Source of the DNA: Pedosphaera sp.
Lineage (GTDB): Bacteria; Verrucomicrobiota; Verrucomicrobiia; Limisphaerales; AAA164-E04
Direction: 5' to 3'
Assembly (NCBI GenBank): GCA_002686885.1
Contig: NYYT01000034.1
Location: 16,872 to 54,437 of the forward strand
DNA: 37,566 bases
Shown: positions 1 through 9,649 of the stretch, piece after piece
Position numbering within the stretch: position 1 is the first letter of the stretch
How the letters are laid out: every line of letters starts with the position of its first letter
The notes under the pieces: model-generated
What the model was told of the DNA's origin: nothing
Seen by the model: the letters and a program-made list of their open reading frames with translations, nothing else
Databases searched by the model: none
Position numbers and translations under genes: made by a program

Positions 1-465
1 GCGAAGGTTTTCAATTACCAGTCCGCTCGCTGGGAAACAGGCACGCCGCTCCCCTTCAAACGACGCTTTGATGGCATCCTGATCGACGCCCCGTGCAGCG
101 GTCTTGGCACTTGGCAGAGGCATCCCGATGCAAGGTGGTCCACCCAGCCCAAGGACGTTCAGGAACTGGCAACCTTGCAGCTTGAATGCCTTCAGGCAGG
201 TGCAAGGGCACTCAAACCGGGCGGCAAGTTGATCTATGCGGTCTGTACCCTGACTCGAGCTGAGACTACGGGAGTCGTCAAACGTTTTGAAAAGATGCAC
301 CCTGAGCTTGAACCTTGGCCGTGGCAGGGAAAGGATCCCCATTTGCCCGAGTGCCATGGGCAAGGAACCACCAGGGCAACCCACGGCATCCTGCTTCAGC
401 CTCATGAGTGGAAAGCCAACGGGATGTTCATGGCACGCTGGCGAATGCGCTCCAAGGCCAGGTAA
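1..465 (+). CDS. RsmB/NOL1-NOP2-Sun family (cytosine-C5) RNA methyltransferase, C-terminal part (5' truncated by window edge)
   Basis: Frame 1 is open from base 1. Motifs DAPCSGLGTWQRHPDARW (PCSG motif IV) and GGKLIYAVCTL (motif VI Cys), ending in the ORF track at 465. Confidence 0.9.
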   Translation, partial: AKVFNYQSARWETGTPLPFKRRFDGILIDAPCSGLGTWQRHPDARWSTQPKDVQELATLQLECLQAGARALKPGGKLIYAVCTLTRAETTGVVKRFEKMHPELEPWPWQGKDPHLPECHGQGTTRATHGILLQPHEWKANGMFMARWRMRSKAR

Positions 466-522
466 CGGAATGACTCCAAGGATTCCATTGATGGTACGTT
501 ATGGGCATGCCAATCTTGCTCC

Positions 523-2418
523 ATGCCCCGCTCAAGCTTGTCGTCTTTTTTCTACCTTTACTTATCGCTTCTTAGCTTGGTCTGCCCTGTCCTACTGGTG
601 TGCCAGTCTTGGAATTCACTGCAGGCACAAAGCAAGCCACACAAACCCGTATTGCATGGTCAGCACTGGATTGCCATCACAGGGAAACCCTTGGCAGCAA
701 CAGCTGGGGCGCAGATTTTCAGCCAAGGAGGCAATGCCATCGATGCGGCATGCGCCATGCTTGCTGCCACTTGCACGATGCATGATGCATTGAGCTGGGG
801 TGGCGAAACCCAGGCGCTGATTTTTGACCCCAGGGAAAAGAAAGTCGTCGGCATCAATGCGCTGGGCGTCGCTCCCACAGGGGCCACAGCGGATTTTTTC
901 ATCCAACAAGGGCTTCGATATCCCCCCGGTGAAGGAGCTCAGGCAGCGGTGACGCCCGGAACACCCGGTGGCCTGATGATCATGCTCGCCCATTATGGCA
1001 CGTTCTCCCTGGAACAAGTCTTAAAGCCCGCCATGGAATTGGCTCAAGGATACCCTATCGAGACGGCCACTTCAGAGTGGATCGAGGATTCCAAGGAAAC
1101 CATCAAACAGTGGGAGTCTTCCACGCGCGTTTTTCTTCCTCATCTTGGAAAAGTCTACGAGGCGCCCCGACCGGGCGAAATTTTTCGTCAACCCGACCTG
1201 TATCGGACCTTGGAGAAATGCGTCTTCGCCGAGAAACGGTCGTTGGCCAGGGGATCCAGCCGAAAGGAAGCGATCATGGCAGCGTATGATCGCTTCTACA
1301 GAGGGGATATTGCGGAAGCCTTAGTGGAAGGATGTCGGAAAGAAGGCGGACTTTTCACTCATGCGGATCTGGCCAATTGGCAGGTCCATGTCGAAGAACC
1401 CGTAGTCGGAACGTATCGCGACCTGGAGATTTACAAGCTGACTTCCTGGGTTCAAGGACCTGCCATGATCCAGATGCTCAATATGCTGGAGGCCCTGGAT
1501 ATGCGTTCCATGGGCCTGAATTCATCCCGATATATTCACACCCTTTACCAAGTCATGAACCTTAGCTTTGCGGATCGGGATTTCTACTACGGAGACCCAT
1601 ACTTCCCTCCGGAGGAACCCCTGGAGGTTCTTCTTTCGAAAAGTTATGCAAGGCACCGACTCACTCAACTGAACAGGATGCAGAATGATCCGCATATCGG
1701 CCCCGGTGATCCCTACCGGTGGCGTGGATTGGAGCACCCCTTCCCCGAGGAATGGAAAGGGTTTGTCGAAGGCAATCTGGAGCACATCGGCAAAAAGGAC
1801 ATGGCATCGGTCATCGATCAACGGCGGGACTTTCTCGCCGGAACCACCTCCATTCAGGCAGCCGATGCATCCGGATGGGTTGTTTCGATCACACCAAGCG
1901 GTGGTTGGCTGCCTGCTTGCATTGCCGGAAATACTGGCGTTGGACTCAGTCAGCGAATGCAAAGTTTTGTTCTTCATCCAAAGGATGGGCCCTACAACGT
2001 CCTTGAACCGGGCAAAAGACCGCGGGCCACGTTGACTCCGACCTTGGCCCTGAAAAACCACCGACCCTATCTCTGCTTTTCGGTTCAAGGTGGCGATACA
2101 CAGGAGCAAAACCTGGTCCAGTTCCTTCTCAACACCGTCGAATTTGGAATGAACGTCCAGGAGGCTTGTGAGGCACCGCACATTACCAGCTATCAAATGA
2201 GGGCATCTTTTGGCGAACACGCCTTCAGCCCAGGAAAACTCGCCATCCGAGAAGATCTGCCGTCTTGGACGCGAAAGGAACTTGAGGCCATGGGTTACAT
2301 CCTGGAGGAACAGGAACGTACTTCCGGCCCCATCACTGCCATTTATTTTGATCCGATTCACCAAACCTTTTGGGGAGGTGCCAGCAATCATGGTGACGAC
2401 ACGGGGATTGCCTGGTAA
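523..2418 (+). CDS. Gamma-glutamyltranspeptidase-like Ntn hydrolase, secreted
   Basis: Hydrophobic N-terminal signal; GGNAIDAACA near the N-terminus; GTTSIQAAD aligns with the TTHYSVVD nucleophile region of GGT; GKRPRATLTPTLAL and FGMNVQEACEAPHI match the GGT small subunit. Confidence 0.85.
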   Translation: MPRSSLSSFFYLYLSLLSLVCPVLLVCQSWNSLQAQSKPHKPVLHGQHWIAITGKPLAATAGAQIFSQGGNAIDAACAMLAATCTMHDALSWGGETQALIFDPREKKVVGINALGVAPTGATADFFIQQGLRYPPGEGAQAAVTPGTPGGLMIMLAHYGTFSLEQVLKPAMELAQGYPIETATSEWIEDSKETIKQWESSTRVFLPHLGKVYEAPRPGEIFRQPDLYRTLEKCVFAEKRSLARGSSRKEAIMAAYDRFYRGDIAEALVEGCRKEGGLFTHADLANWQVHVEEPVVGTYRDLEIYKLTSWVQGPAMIQMLNMLEALDMRSMGLNSSRYIHTLYQVMNLSFADRDFYYGDPYFPPEEPLEVLLSKSYARHRLTQLNRMQNDPHIGPGDPYRWRGLEHPFPEEWKGFVEGNLEHIGKKDMASVIDQRRDFLAGTTSIQAADASGWVVSITPSGGWLPACIAGNTGVGLSQRMQSFVLHPKDGPYNVLEPGKRPRATLTPTLALKNHRPYLCFSVQGGDTQEQNLVQFLLNTVEFGMNVQEACEAPHITSYQMRASFGEHAFSPGKLAIREDLPSWTRKELEAMGYILEEQERTSGPITAIYFDPIHQTFWGGASNHGDDTGIAW

Positions 2419-2562
2419 AGGCTTAATTTTTTCTCAAGGCACTGTATTCGAGAGGTTTATACTCTTATTGTTTTCTTAGACATTTTTTAAACTTTTTTTT
2501 GACATGCCGGAAAGCTGTGGAAATTTGCTCACATCCCAGGGGATACAAACTAACTTAAAATT

Positions 2563-3051
2563 ATGATTAAAAACCTACTTCTAACCGCAGCTACCGCAGT
2601 AGCCATTCTCTCACAGCCCGCACTGGCTGAGCCCAACACCAAAGCCGATATCGTTGAGGTCGCTGTCAAGGCAGATTCCTTCAAGACTTTGGTCGCAGCC
2701 GTGAAGGCGGCGGGTCTGGTGGATGTTCTCAAGGGCGATGGGCCTTTCACGGTATTCGCTCCCACCGATGAGGCTTTCAAAAAGCTTCCCAAGGGCACCG
2801 TTGAGTCTCTCCTCAAACCAGAGAACAAAGACAAACTGGCCTCCATCCTCAAATATCACGTGATTCCAGCCAAGGTCATGGCTAAGGATGTGAAGTCCGG
2901 AAAAGCGAAAACGGTGCTGGGTAAAGAAGTGAATATCACCGCCAGCGAGTGGGGTGTGAAAGTGGACAACGCCAAGGTGATCAAAACCGATGTGGCTGCC
3001 TCCAATGGAGTCATTCACGTGATCGACCAGGTCATCCTACCGAAGTCCTGA
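2563..3051 (+). CDS. Secreted single-domain fasciclin (FAS1) protein
   Basis: Signal peptide [25 protein letters not shown]1 motifs [47 protein letters not shown] and [13 protein letters not shown]. Confidence 0.95.
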   Translation: MIKNLLLTAATAVAILSQPALAEPNTKADIVEVAVKADSFKTLVAAVKAAGLVDVLKGDGPFTVFAPTDEAFKKLPKGTVESLLKPENKDKLASILKYHVIPAKVMAKDVKSGKAKTVLGKEVNITASEWGVKVDNAKVIKTDVAASNGVIHVIDQVILPKS

Positions 3052-3075
3052 TTGATTCATGTTTTTTAGGGTTGC

Positions 3076-3105
3076 AAGCACCCGCCCTCGGGCGGGTGCT
3101 TTTTT
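3076..3105 (+). terminator. Rho-independent terminator downstream of the fasciclin gene
   Basis: AAGCACCCGCCC-tc-GGGCGGGTGCTT perfect inverted repeat followed by a T-run, 25 bp after the stop codon. Confidence 0.93.
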
Positions 3106-3141
3106 CTGTTTCCCATCAAGGAACCATGATCCACTGATGGG

Positions 3142-3837
3142 ATGGTCATGCAGACTGTTCCCTCCATTCTGATCACCGGGGCCAACCGTGGCATTGGCAG
3201 AGAATTGGCGCTGTGTTGTGCAAAAAATAACTGGTCTACCCACGCCACTTTCCGAACATCACCCCCTGCCACATCCTCGGAAATTGATTATTTTCAAATG
3301 GACGTCACGCTCGAGAATCAAGTTTGCGATGCGATGGCCGCACTCAAAGAAAAAATGGGACATCTCGACGTATTGGTTCACAACGCGGGTGTTTTCCCCG
3401 AGCCCACGGATGCTCCCTTTGACGCATTGAAACCAGAATGGTGGGAGCAGACGTATCAAACCCATGTCCTGGGAGCCTTCTACGTGATCAAGGCAGCACT
3501 TCCCCTCCTGAGAAAAAGCACTTCACCGCGCATCGTTAATTTGTCTTCAGGTGCCAGTTCCATCACCCAAAGATCGGGCCGGAGGTATGCTTATGGTGCC
3601 AGTAAGGCCGCGCTGAACCACCTCACTCGTGGTTTGGCTCAGGAATGGGAACATGAGGGCATCTGCGTGGTTGCCTTAAGCCCTGGCTGGGTAAAGACCG
3701 ACATGGGCGGCTCGAAGGCCGAGCTTGAGCCCAGCCAGGCGGCAAGTGATCTGGAGAGGACCCTCCGCCAGCTCAACATTTCTCATTCAGGGAAATTCCT
3801 CGACCGTTTTGGCAAAGAAGGCGTGTATCACTGGTAA
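3142..3837 (+). CDS. Short-chain dehydrogenase/reductase
   Basis: TGANRGIG cofactor motif, NAG (VHNAGVF), YGASK active site, SPGWVKTDMGG. Confidence 0.92.
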   Translation: MVMQTVPSILITGANRGIGRELALCCAKNNWSTHATFRTSPPATSSEIDYFQMDVTLENQVCDAMAALKEKMGHLDVLVHNAGVFPEPTDAPFDALKPEWWEQTYQTHVLGAFYVIKAALPLLRKSTSPRIVNLSSGASSITQRSGRRYAYGASKAALNHLTRGLAQEWEHEGICVVALSPGWVKTDMGGSKAELEPSQAASDLERTLRQLNISHSGKFLDRFGKEGVYHW

Positions 3838-3856
3838 GGGCCATTGGTCGGAGGGT

Positions 3857-5335
3857 CTAGGGCCTTTCAGGACGTTTCTCGGGCATGGGCGCATCGACCT
3901 CTTCCCACCAGGAACGAAGTTGAGATCGCATGCGCTGCACCACTTCCGGACGGGTCGCCATCAAATTATGATTCTCCCCTTCATCTACGGGCAAATAATA
4001 CAACTCCTCGCGTTCATCCTCGAAATAATAAAGGTATTTCCACGGCCCATGACGCATCGCCGATACAGGTGTGGTGGTTGGATAATAATGCGGATAATGA
4101 AAGAAAAGCGCCTCGCGACCTAAATCGCCCGGCACTGCCGAATCCTGCCAAAGGGTGCTGAGATTCTGCCCATCCAGTGCCGTGCCCTGATCACGCGTGA
4201 TACCCAGGATGGATAAAACGGTGGGCATGAGATCGCAGGTCGTGACCGGAGCCTTCAAGACCTTCTGGCGCAAAGAAGATCCAGGAAGGTCCATGATCCA
4301 AGGAATACGAACCCCTCCCTCGTAACAGGATCCCTTTCCAGAACGCAAAGGTGCGTTGGAAGTCACCGGAACCCCTGGGTGTAATTTGCATTCATTGACA
4401 AATCCCCCATTGTCGGAAAGAAACAAAATCACAGCATTCTCCCTCCATCCGCGGGATTCCATATAATTCAGCAGGCGACCCACATTTTCATCCAGGCTCT
4501 CAACCATCGCTGCATAGTCAGCGTTCCGGTGCCTGGCGGGCTGCACTTGGCGAATCTTACGACGGTATTTCTCCACCTTTTCCGGTCGACCATCGATAGG
4601 CGTATGAACCGAATGGTACCAAAGATTCAGAAAAACCGGCTGATGGTCTGCCTTCTGATCCAAGACTTCCATGGCCTTTTCGGTCAGCTTGTCCGTCAGG
4701 TAATCACCCGGCTCGCCCGGTTCGAGATCGGGTACGTATCGCCAGCCCTGAAAATACCGAGTCCCCGAGTAGGGATAGAAAAAACTCTGAGGTGCCCCCC
4801 ACAAGGTGCCCCCGATATTGACATCAAATCCGTGAGGTTGCGGGTAGGACTCCGCAGGCCCAAGATGCCATTTCCCCACATGAGCGGTGTAATACCCCGC
4901 CTGCTTGAGGTATTCGGCCAGTGTCTTCTCAGAGAGAGGCAAAGCATCCCTGGTGATGGGTTCCAGAAGGGAGCGGTTGCCTCGATTTTTGGCGCTCTCG
5001 CGCCAGATGGTCATGTCGAGTCTGGCAGGGTGACGTCCGGTCAAAAGTGAAGCTCGAGTGGGAGAGCACACCGGGCTTGCCGCATAGGCATGGGTAAAAC
5101 GAAAACCATCCTTTGCCAAAGCATCCAAATGAGGGGTTTCATGCAAATCGCTCCCATAACAGGCAAGATCACTCCAGCCCAAATCATCGGCAAGAATCAG
5201 AACCACATGCGGCTTCTGCCCTGTTTCTTGGGCAGCATACATCCTAGGGGAAGCATCGATCACAGGCACCATAAGGACGGCGATCCATGCAGAAAGAATG
5301 CTCAGTGGGGATTGCATGGAGAAAAGTCTGCTCAT
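3857..5335 (-). CDS. Sulfatase (arylsulfatase A family), exported
   Basis: LILADDLGWSDLACYGS; formylglycine motif CSPTRASLLTGRHPAR; HVGKWHLG; FLSDNGG. ORF is open to 5413, but the start at 5335 (MSRLFSMQSP) precedes the hydrophobic signal and avoids overlap with the next gene. Confidence 0.92.
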   Translation of the reverse strand: MSRLFSMQSPLSILSAWIAVLMVPVIDASPRMYAAQETGQKPHVVLILADDLGWSDLACYGSDLHETPHLDALAKDGFRFTHAYAASPVCSPTRASLLTGRHPARLDMTIWRESAKNRGNRSLLEPITRDALPLSEKTLAEYLKQAGYYTAHVGKWHLGPAESYPQPHGFDVNIGGTLWGAPQSFFYPYSGTRYFQGWRYVPDLEPGEPGDYLTDKLTEKAMEVLDQKADHQPVFLNLWYHSVHTPIDGRPEKVEKYRRKIRQVQPARHRNADYAAMVESLDENVGRLLNYMESRGWRENAVILFLSDNGGFVNECKLHPGVPVTSNAPLRSGKGSCYEGGVRIPWIMDLPGSSLRQKVLKAPVTTCDLMPTVLSILGITRDQGTALDGQNLSTLWQDSAVPGDLGREALFFHYPHYYPTTTPVSAMRHGPWKYLYYFEDEREELYYLPVDEGENHNLMATRPEVVQRMRSQLRSWWEEVDAPMPEKRPERP

Positions 5336-5375
5336 CGAAACTCGGAAGGTCAATGGTAAGACCACCCAAAGGGCA

Positions 5376-6113
5376 TTAAGGCGTGATCGAGTCCTTCTCG
5401 GGCGGCGGAGCATGACGCCATTGATCGGTAACGGCCCAGAGGTTTTCTGGGCTGAGCATGGTTCCTTCTTTCATGAAACGCACACTTCCATCGGCAAAAG
5501 CGGCATTCGCCCCCCCGCCTTCCCCTTCTCGCCTCGCTCCGTGCTTGGCCTGATCAATCTCCTGCACGTCGTTGCCATCGCCTTGATAAAAATCCATGTG
5601 GGCGTGGTAGGAGGATTTTCGCTTTTCGCCGAAGGTAATGGTATTGGATGGTTCGGGAATGTGAGCCATGCGCATCCCAACGGGCCACTGCCATTGTTTG
5701 TAGACATCAAATTGCTCTTTGCTGAGCTTGACCGCAAAGAAATCATTAAACCCATTGATCAGAAAACTATGGTGCGCAAAAAATCCATCGGCCGGGCACT
5801 TCACGATGGCATCCACCTGATAATAGGGCTTGAGTGCCGAAACCCAATTTTGATGCCCGGAGATGCGAGGGGGTAATTGATCATCGTGGTCATCCGCATA
5901 CATTTGCAGGGACATCTGTAGCTGTCGCATATTGCTCAGGCACTTGATCTGATGAGCCTTACCCTTGGCGCGGGAGAGAGCCGGAAGCAGCATGCTCGCC
6001 AAAATGGAGAGGATGGCTATGACCACCAACAATTCGATCAAGGTAAACCCGGCGGGAGTCGATCGGCATTGGACACCAAGTTTCACAATTTGATTCTGCT
6101 CTTTTCCCTCCAC
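5376..6113 (-). CDS. Prepilin-type N-terminal cleavage/methylation domain protein (pseudopilin-like, with C-terminal AFADGSVRF motif)
   Basis: GFTLIELLVVIAILSILASMLLPALSRAK class III signal; NAAFADGSVRFMKEG (H-X9-DG-like C-terminus). Confidence 0.92.
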   Translation of the reverse strand: MEGKEQNQIVKLGVQCRSTPAGFTLIELLVVIAILSILASMLLPALSRAKGKAHQIKCLSNMRQLQMSLQMYADDHDDQLPPRISGHQNWVSALKPYYQVDAIVKCPADGFFAHHSFLINGFNDFFAVKLSKEQFDVYKQWQWPVGMRMAHIPEPSNTITFGEKRKSSYHAHMDFYQGDGNDVQEIDQAKHGARREGEGGGANAAFADGSVRFMKEGTMLSPENLWAVTDQWRHAPPPEKDSITP

Positions 6114-6221
6114 GATGAACAGACAGAATGAAAGGAAAGGCGCTGAGGGGAAATCATCCTCTCACAGACATAATTCCCTGTCCAAGAACTGAGGCTGCAG
6201 GCAAGCTCCTTAGAGTAGGCC

Positions 6222-8261
6222 ATGGCAAAAGCATACCAACTCAAACGCGATGTTCCGAGGCAGCCTCGGGAGGGGCAAATCGATTACCGAGCCGAACTGA
6301 ATGAACAACAGTGGGCAGCCGTTACATCCCCCAAAGGCCCTGCACTGGTCATCGCCGGAGCTGGAGCTGGCAAGACACGCACCTTAACCTATCGGGTGGC
6401 GTACCTTTTAGAGCAAGGCATTCCGCCAGAATGCATCCTCCTGCTCACCTTCACCAACAAAGCAGCTCGGGAGATGATGCAGCGAGTAGGAGATCTTCTG
6501 GGTGCTCAGACACTCGTACCGTGGGGAGGCACCTTTCATTCCATCGGTGCCCGTATGCTGAGGAGACATTGCGATCGTATCGGATTTCAACCCGATTTCA
6601 CCATCATGGATCGAGAAGATGCGACGCAATTGCTCCAAAGCTGCATCCAATCGGCCGGGATCGACATCAAAGCGACCCGATTTCCCAAAGCCAAGGTTCT
6701 GGCCGATATCCTCTCCTTGGCCACCAACCGACAATGCAGCGTCGAACACATCCTGGAAAACCAATTTCCCTACTTCAGTCATCTTGCAGAAGAAATGGCA
6801 CGCGTGCAGCAAGCGTACCGCAGGCGTAAGGCAGAAAACCACATGATGGATTTTGACGACTTGCTATGCCGGTGGCTGGAATGCCTTCAATCCGAAGAGG
6901 ACATTCGAGGACGCTACCAGCAGCAGTTTCAGTTCATCCTCGTCGACGAATATCAGGACACCAACAAGATCCAAAGTGACCTGGTCGACATTCTGGCTGC
7001 CACGCACCAGAACGTCATGGTCGTGGGCGATGATTCCCAAAGCATCTATTCATGGCGAGGGGCCCACTTTGCGAACATCTTTGAATTTCCAAAACGCTAT
7101 CAGGAGGCAAAGGTCTACAAGATAGAGACCAATTACCGCAGCACTCCTGAAATCCTCCATCTGGCCAATGCCATCATCGGATGCAACCAGCATCAATTCA
7201 GCAAATCACTCACTCCGGCGCGTTCACCCGGCATCGCACCCATGCTGGTCGTCACCAACGACGCACATGAGCAAGCAATGTTTGTTGCCCAAAAGGCGCT
7301 AGAATTAAGGGAAGAAGGCTTTGAACTCAATGACATGGCCATCCTTTATCGTTCTCATTTCCATGCCATGGAACTACAGATGGAATTGACCAGCCGCAAC
7401 ATCCCATTTTCCATCACCAGTGGCATTCGTTTTTTCGAGCAGGCGCACATCAAGGATGTCACCGCCTATATCAAATTACTTTGCAACCCGGTCGATGAAC
7501 TCTCCTTTGTTCGACTCGTACGACTGCTTCCAGGGATTGGGGCTCGGAGCGCTGAGAAGCTATGGAAGGCCTTCAGGGAGGGCAGTGTTCTGTCAAATGA
7601 GCAAAGCGAGGGACAGGATCCGGACTGGACCATCCGTTATTCGGTTTCAGCAGGGCTCAAGGCATGCGCCCAAAAGGTTGGCAAAAAATCAAAAACGGCT
7701 TGGGATCAATTCCAGTGCACCTTGGAACAAATGGAAGACCCTTCCTTGAGTCAAAGCATTCCCGGCATGATTCGGCATGTCTTGGAGGCTGGCTATGAAG
7801 ATTACCTCAAGGGAGAATATAGTAACTATCGCAACCGGTTGGAAGATCTCCAGCAACTCGCACATTATGGAGAAGGTTTTGATACCCCGGAAGCTTTCCT
7901 CACCCAATTGGCACTAGAGACCGAAATGGAACCCGGGAGAGGCCAGGAGCAAACCGATGACGAAGAGCGCATCAAACTTTCTAGCATCCATCAGGCCAAA
8001 GGGCTGGAGTTCAAGATCGTTTTCGTCATCATGCTGTGTGAGGGCCTCTTTCCCTCGGAGCGTTCCGCGGAATACGAAGACTCCGAAGAGGAAGAGCGGC
8101 GTTTGTTTTATGTCGCCTCCACCAGAGCCATGAACGAACTGTATTTATGCTACCCTCTCATGCGTTTCACTCATCATGGAACGGGAGATTTCATGCAAAA
8201 TCCATCTCGTTTCCTGACCGAGCTTCCCAAGGAAGTGTATGAGGAAATCCGAGTACAATAA
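6222..8261 (+). CDS. UvrD/Rep/PcrA-like superfamily 1 ATP-dependent DNA helicase
   Basis: LNEQQWAAVTSPKGPALVIAGAGAGKTRTLTYRVAYLL (Walker A), LLLTFTNKAAREM, FILVDEYQDTN, VVGDDSQSIYSWRGA, ETNYRSTPEIL, IHQAKGLEFKIVFV, RRLFYVASTRA. Confidence 0.96.
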   Translation: MAKAYQLKRDVPRQPREGQIDYRAELNEQQWAAVTSPKGPALVIAGAGAGKTRTLTYRVAYLLEQGIPPECILLLTFTNKAAREMMQRVGDLLGAQTLVPWGGTFHSIGARMLRRHCDRIGFQPDFTIMDREDATQLLQSCIQSAGIDIKATRFPKAKVLADILSLATNRQCSVEHILENQFPYFSHLAEEMARVQQAYRRRKAENHMMDFDDLLCRWLECLQSEEDIRGRYQQQFQFILVDEYQDTNKIQSDLVDILAATHQNVMVVGDDSQSIYSWRGAHFANIFEFPKRYQEAKVYKIETNYRSTPEILHLANAIIGCNQHQFSKSLTPARSPGIAPMLVVTNDAHEQAMFVAQKALELREEGFELNDMAILYRSHFHAMELQMELTSRNIPFSITSGIRFFEQAHIKDVTAYIKLLCNPVDELSFVRLVRLLPGIGARSAEKLWKAFREGSVLSNEQSEGQDPDWTIRYSVSAGLKACAQKVGKKSKTAWDQFQCTLEQMEDPSLSQSIPGMIRHVLEAGYEDYLKGEYSNYRNRLEDLQQLAHYGEGFDTPEAFLTQLALETEMEPGRGQEQTDDEERIKLSSIHQAKGLEFKIVFVIMLCEGLFPSERSAEYEDSEEEERRLFYVASTRAMNELYLCYPLMRFTHHGTGDFMQNPSRFLTELPKEVYEEIRVQ

Positions 8262-8357
8262 GGCTGCTCCCGACGCCACGCACCTGGCCCATCCATCTGT
8301 CCAACTTTTGCGACTTGCCTCGATTTTGGAAAACAGGTTCCATGCCGTTGGATCCTT

Positions 8358-9584
8358 ATGAGAAACCTTTTTCCATGGCAACTAGGCTGGACGCCTCTTC
8401 TACTCCTGAACCTCTTTCCCAACCTGAGTCAGGCTGAGCCTCAATACGAGGCTCAACTGATATTTCCTTTGGAATCCTGGCACAATCATGGCTCTTGCAT
8501 TGTTCAAACCCAGGAGGGAGACCTTCTGGCTTGTTGGTTCCATGGTTCAGGGGAAAGAAAGTCGGATGATGTCATGATTCTGGGTGCTCGCAAACGCAAG
8601 GGAGACTCTTCATGGAGCCAGCCATTTTTGATGGCCGATACCCCTGAGTTCCCCGACACCAACTGTTGCATGATCATCGATCCAAATAACCGCCTTTGGC
8701 TTCTCTGGCCCACCATCCAGGCCAACCTGTGGGAATCGGCACTGATGAAATATCAGATCAGTGAAAATTATCATGGAGATGGGCCGCCGGTCTGGAATCA
8801 GGAAAAGGTCCTGCACATCAAACCGGGTGATTCCTTTCCTGACGAAGTCAGGGAGAAAACGGCGGCCTACCTGAGCCATCAACAGCTCACGCCAGACATG
8901 ATCCAGTGGGCCCATGACAACTTCCAACAGGCCGATGACAAACTCACCCGGCGCCTGGGATGGTTTACAAGGGCACACCCTAAAATTCTCGATCAGCAGC
9001 GTATGCTGGTTGGGCTCTATTCGGATGGTTTTTCCTTTTCCATGGTGGCCATCACAGACGACTGGGGGGATTCCTGGACCTTCAGCGAACCCATTATTGG
9101 AGGAGGGAGCATCCAACCCAGCTTTGCCCAGAAGTCGAACGGTCATTTGGTCACTTACATGAGGGATAATGGCCCCCCACCTCACCGGGTATTGGTCTCC
9201 GAATCGCCCGACCGTGGAGAAACCTGGTCCAAAGTCCACGATCACCCACAACTCTTCAACCCCGGAGCCGGCCTCGAGCTGATCAACCTGAAAGACGGTC
9301 GATTTTTGGCCATTTACAATGACACCGAGGATGGTCGCCACCAACTGGCGGTTTCCATTTCTGAGGATGAAGGAGCTTCTTATCGGTGGACTCGGCATCT
9401 TGAAAAGCGTCCCAAAGGTAAAGGTTCTTTTCACTACCCTTCCATCATCCAGAGTGAGAATGGCATGCTCCACGCGACTTACAGCTATTTCATCCCTGGA
9501 GGACTCGAGGAAGAAGAAGGTAAATCCATCAAATATGCTCGGTTCAACATCGAGTGGATCACCCAAGGGGACTCCAACCCGTGA
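8358..9584 (+). CDS. Exported sialidase/BNR-repeat-like protein
   Basis: Signal peptide; SWHNHGSCIVQTQEGDLLACWFHGSGERKSDDV; repeated Asp-box-like segments (DDWGDSWTFSEP, ESPDRGETWSKV); NPGAGLELINLKDGRFLAIYND. Confidence 0.85.
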   Translation: MRNLFPWQLGWTPLLLLNLFPNLSQAEPQYEAQLIFPLESWHNHGSCIVQTQEGDLLACWFHGSGERKSDDVMILGARKRKGDSSWSQPFLMADTPEFPDTNCCMIIDPNNRLWLLWPTIQANLWESALMKYQISENYHGDGPPVWNQEKVLHIKPGDSFPDEVREKTAAYLSHQQLTPDMIQWAHDNFQQADDKLTRRLGWFTRAHPKILDQQRMLVGLYSDGFSFSMVAITDDWGDSWTFSEPIIGGGSIQPSFAQKSNGHLVTYMRDNGPPPHRVLVSESPDRGETWSKVHDHPQLFNPGAGLELINLKDGRFLAIYNDTEDGRHQLAVSISEDEGASYRWTRHLEKRPKGKGSFHYPSIIQSENGMLHATYSYFIPGGLEEEEGKSIKYARFNIEWITQGDSNP

Positions 9585-9649
9585 GTCCAGAATGGATGTG
9601 AGAGTTCTCATCATGAGATAGATTGGCACGCACCCTGCTCACCCTTTTC

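Noticed and set aside
1522-2391. 289-aa minus-strand ORF
   Set aside because: Antisense shadow of the GGT-like gene; low-quality translation without domains.
2499-2504. TTGACA -35-like hexamer upstream of the fasciclin gene
   Set aside because: No convincing -10 at 16-18 bp spacing.
8610-9629. 339-aa minus-strand ORF
   Set aside because: Antisense shadow of the sialidase-like gene, which has a signal peptide and Asp-box-like motifs.
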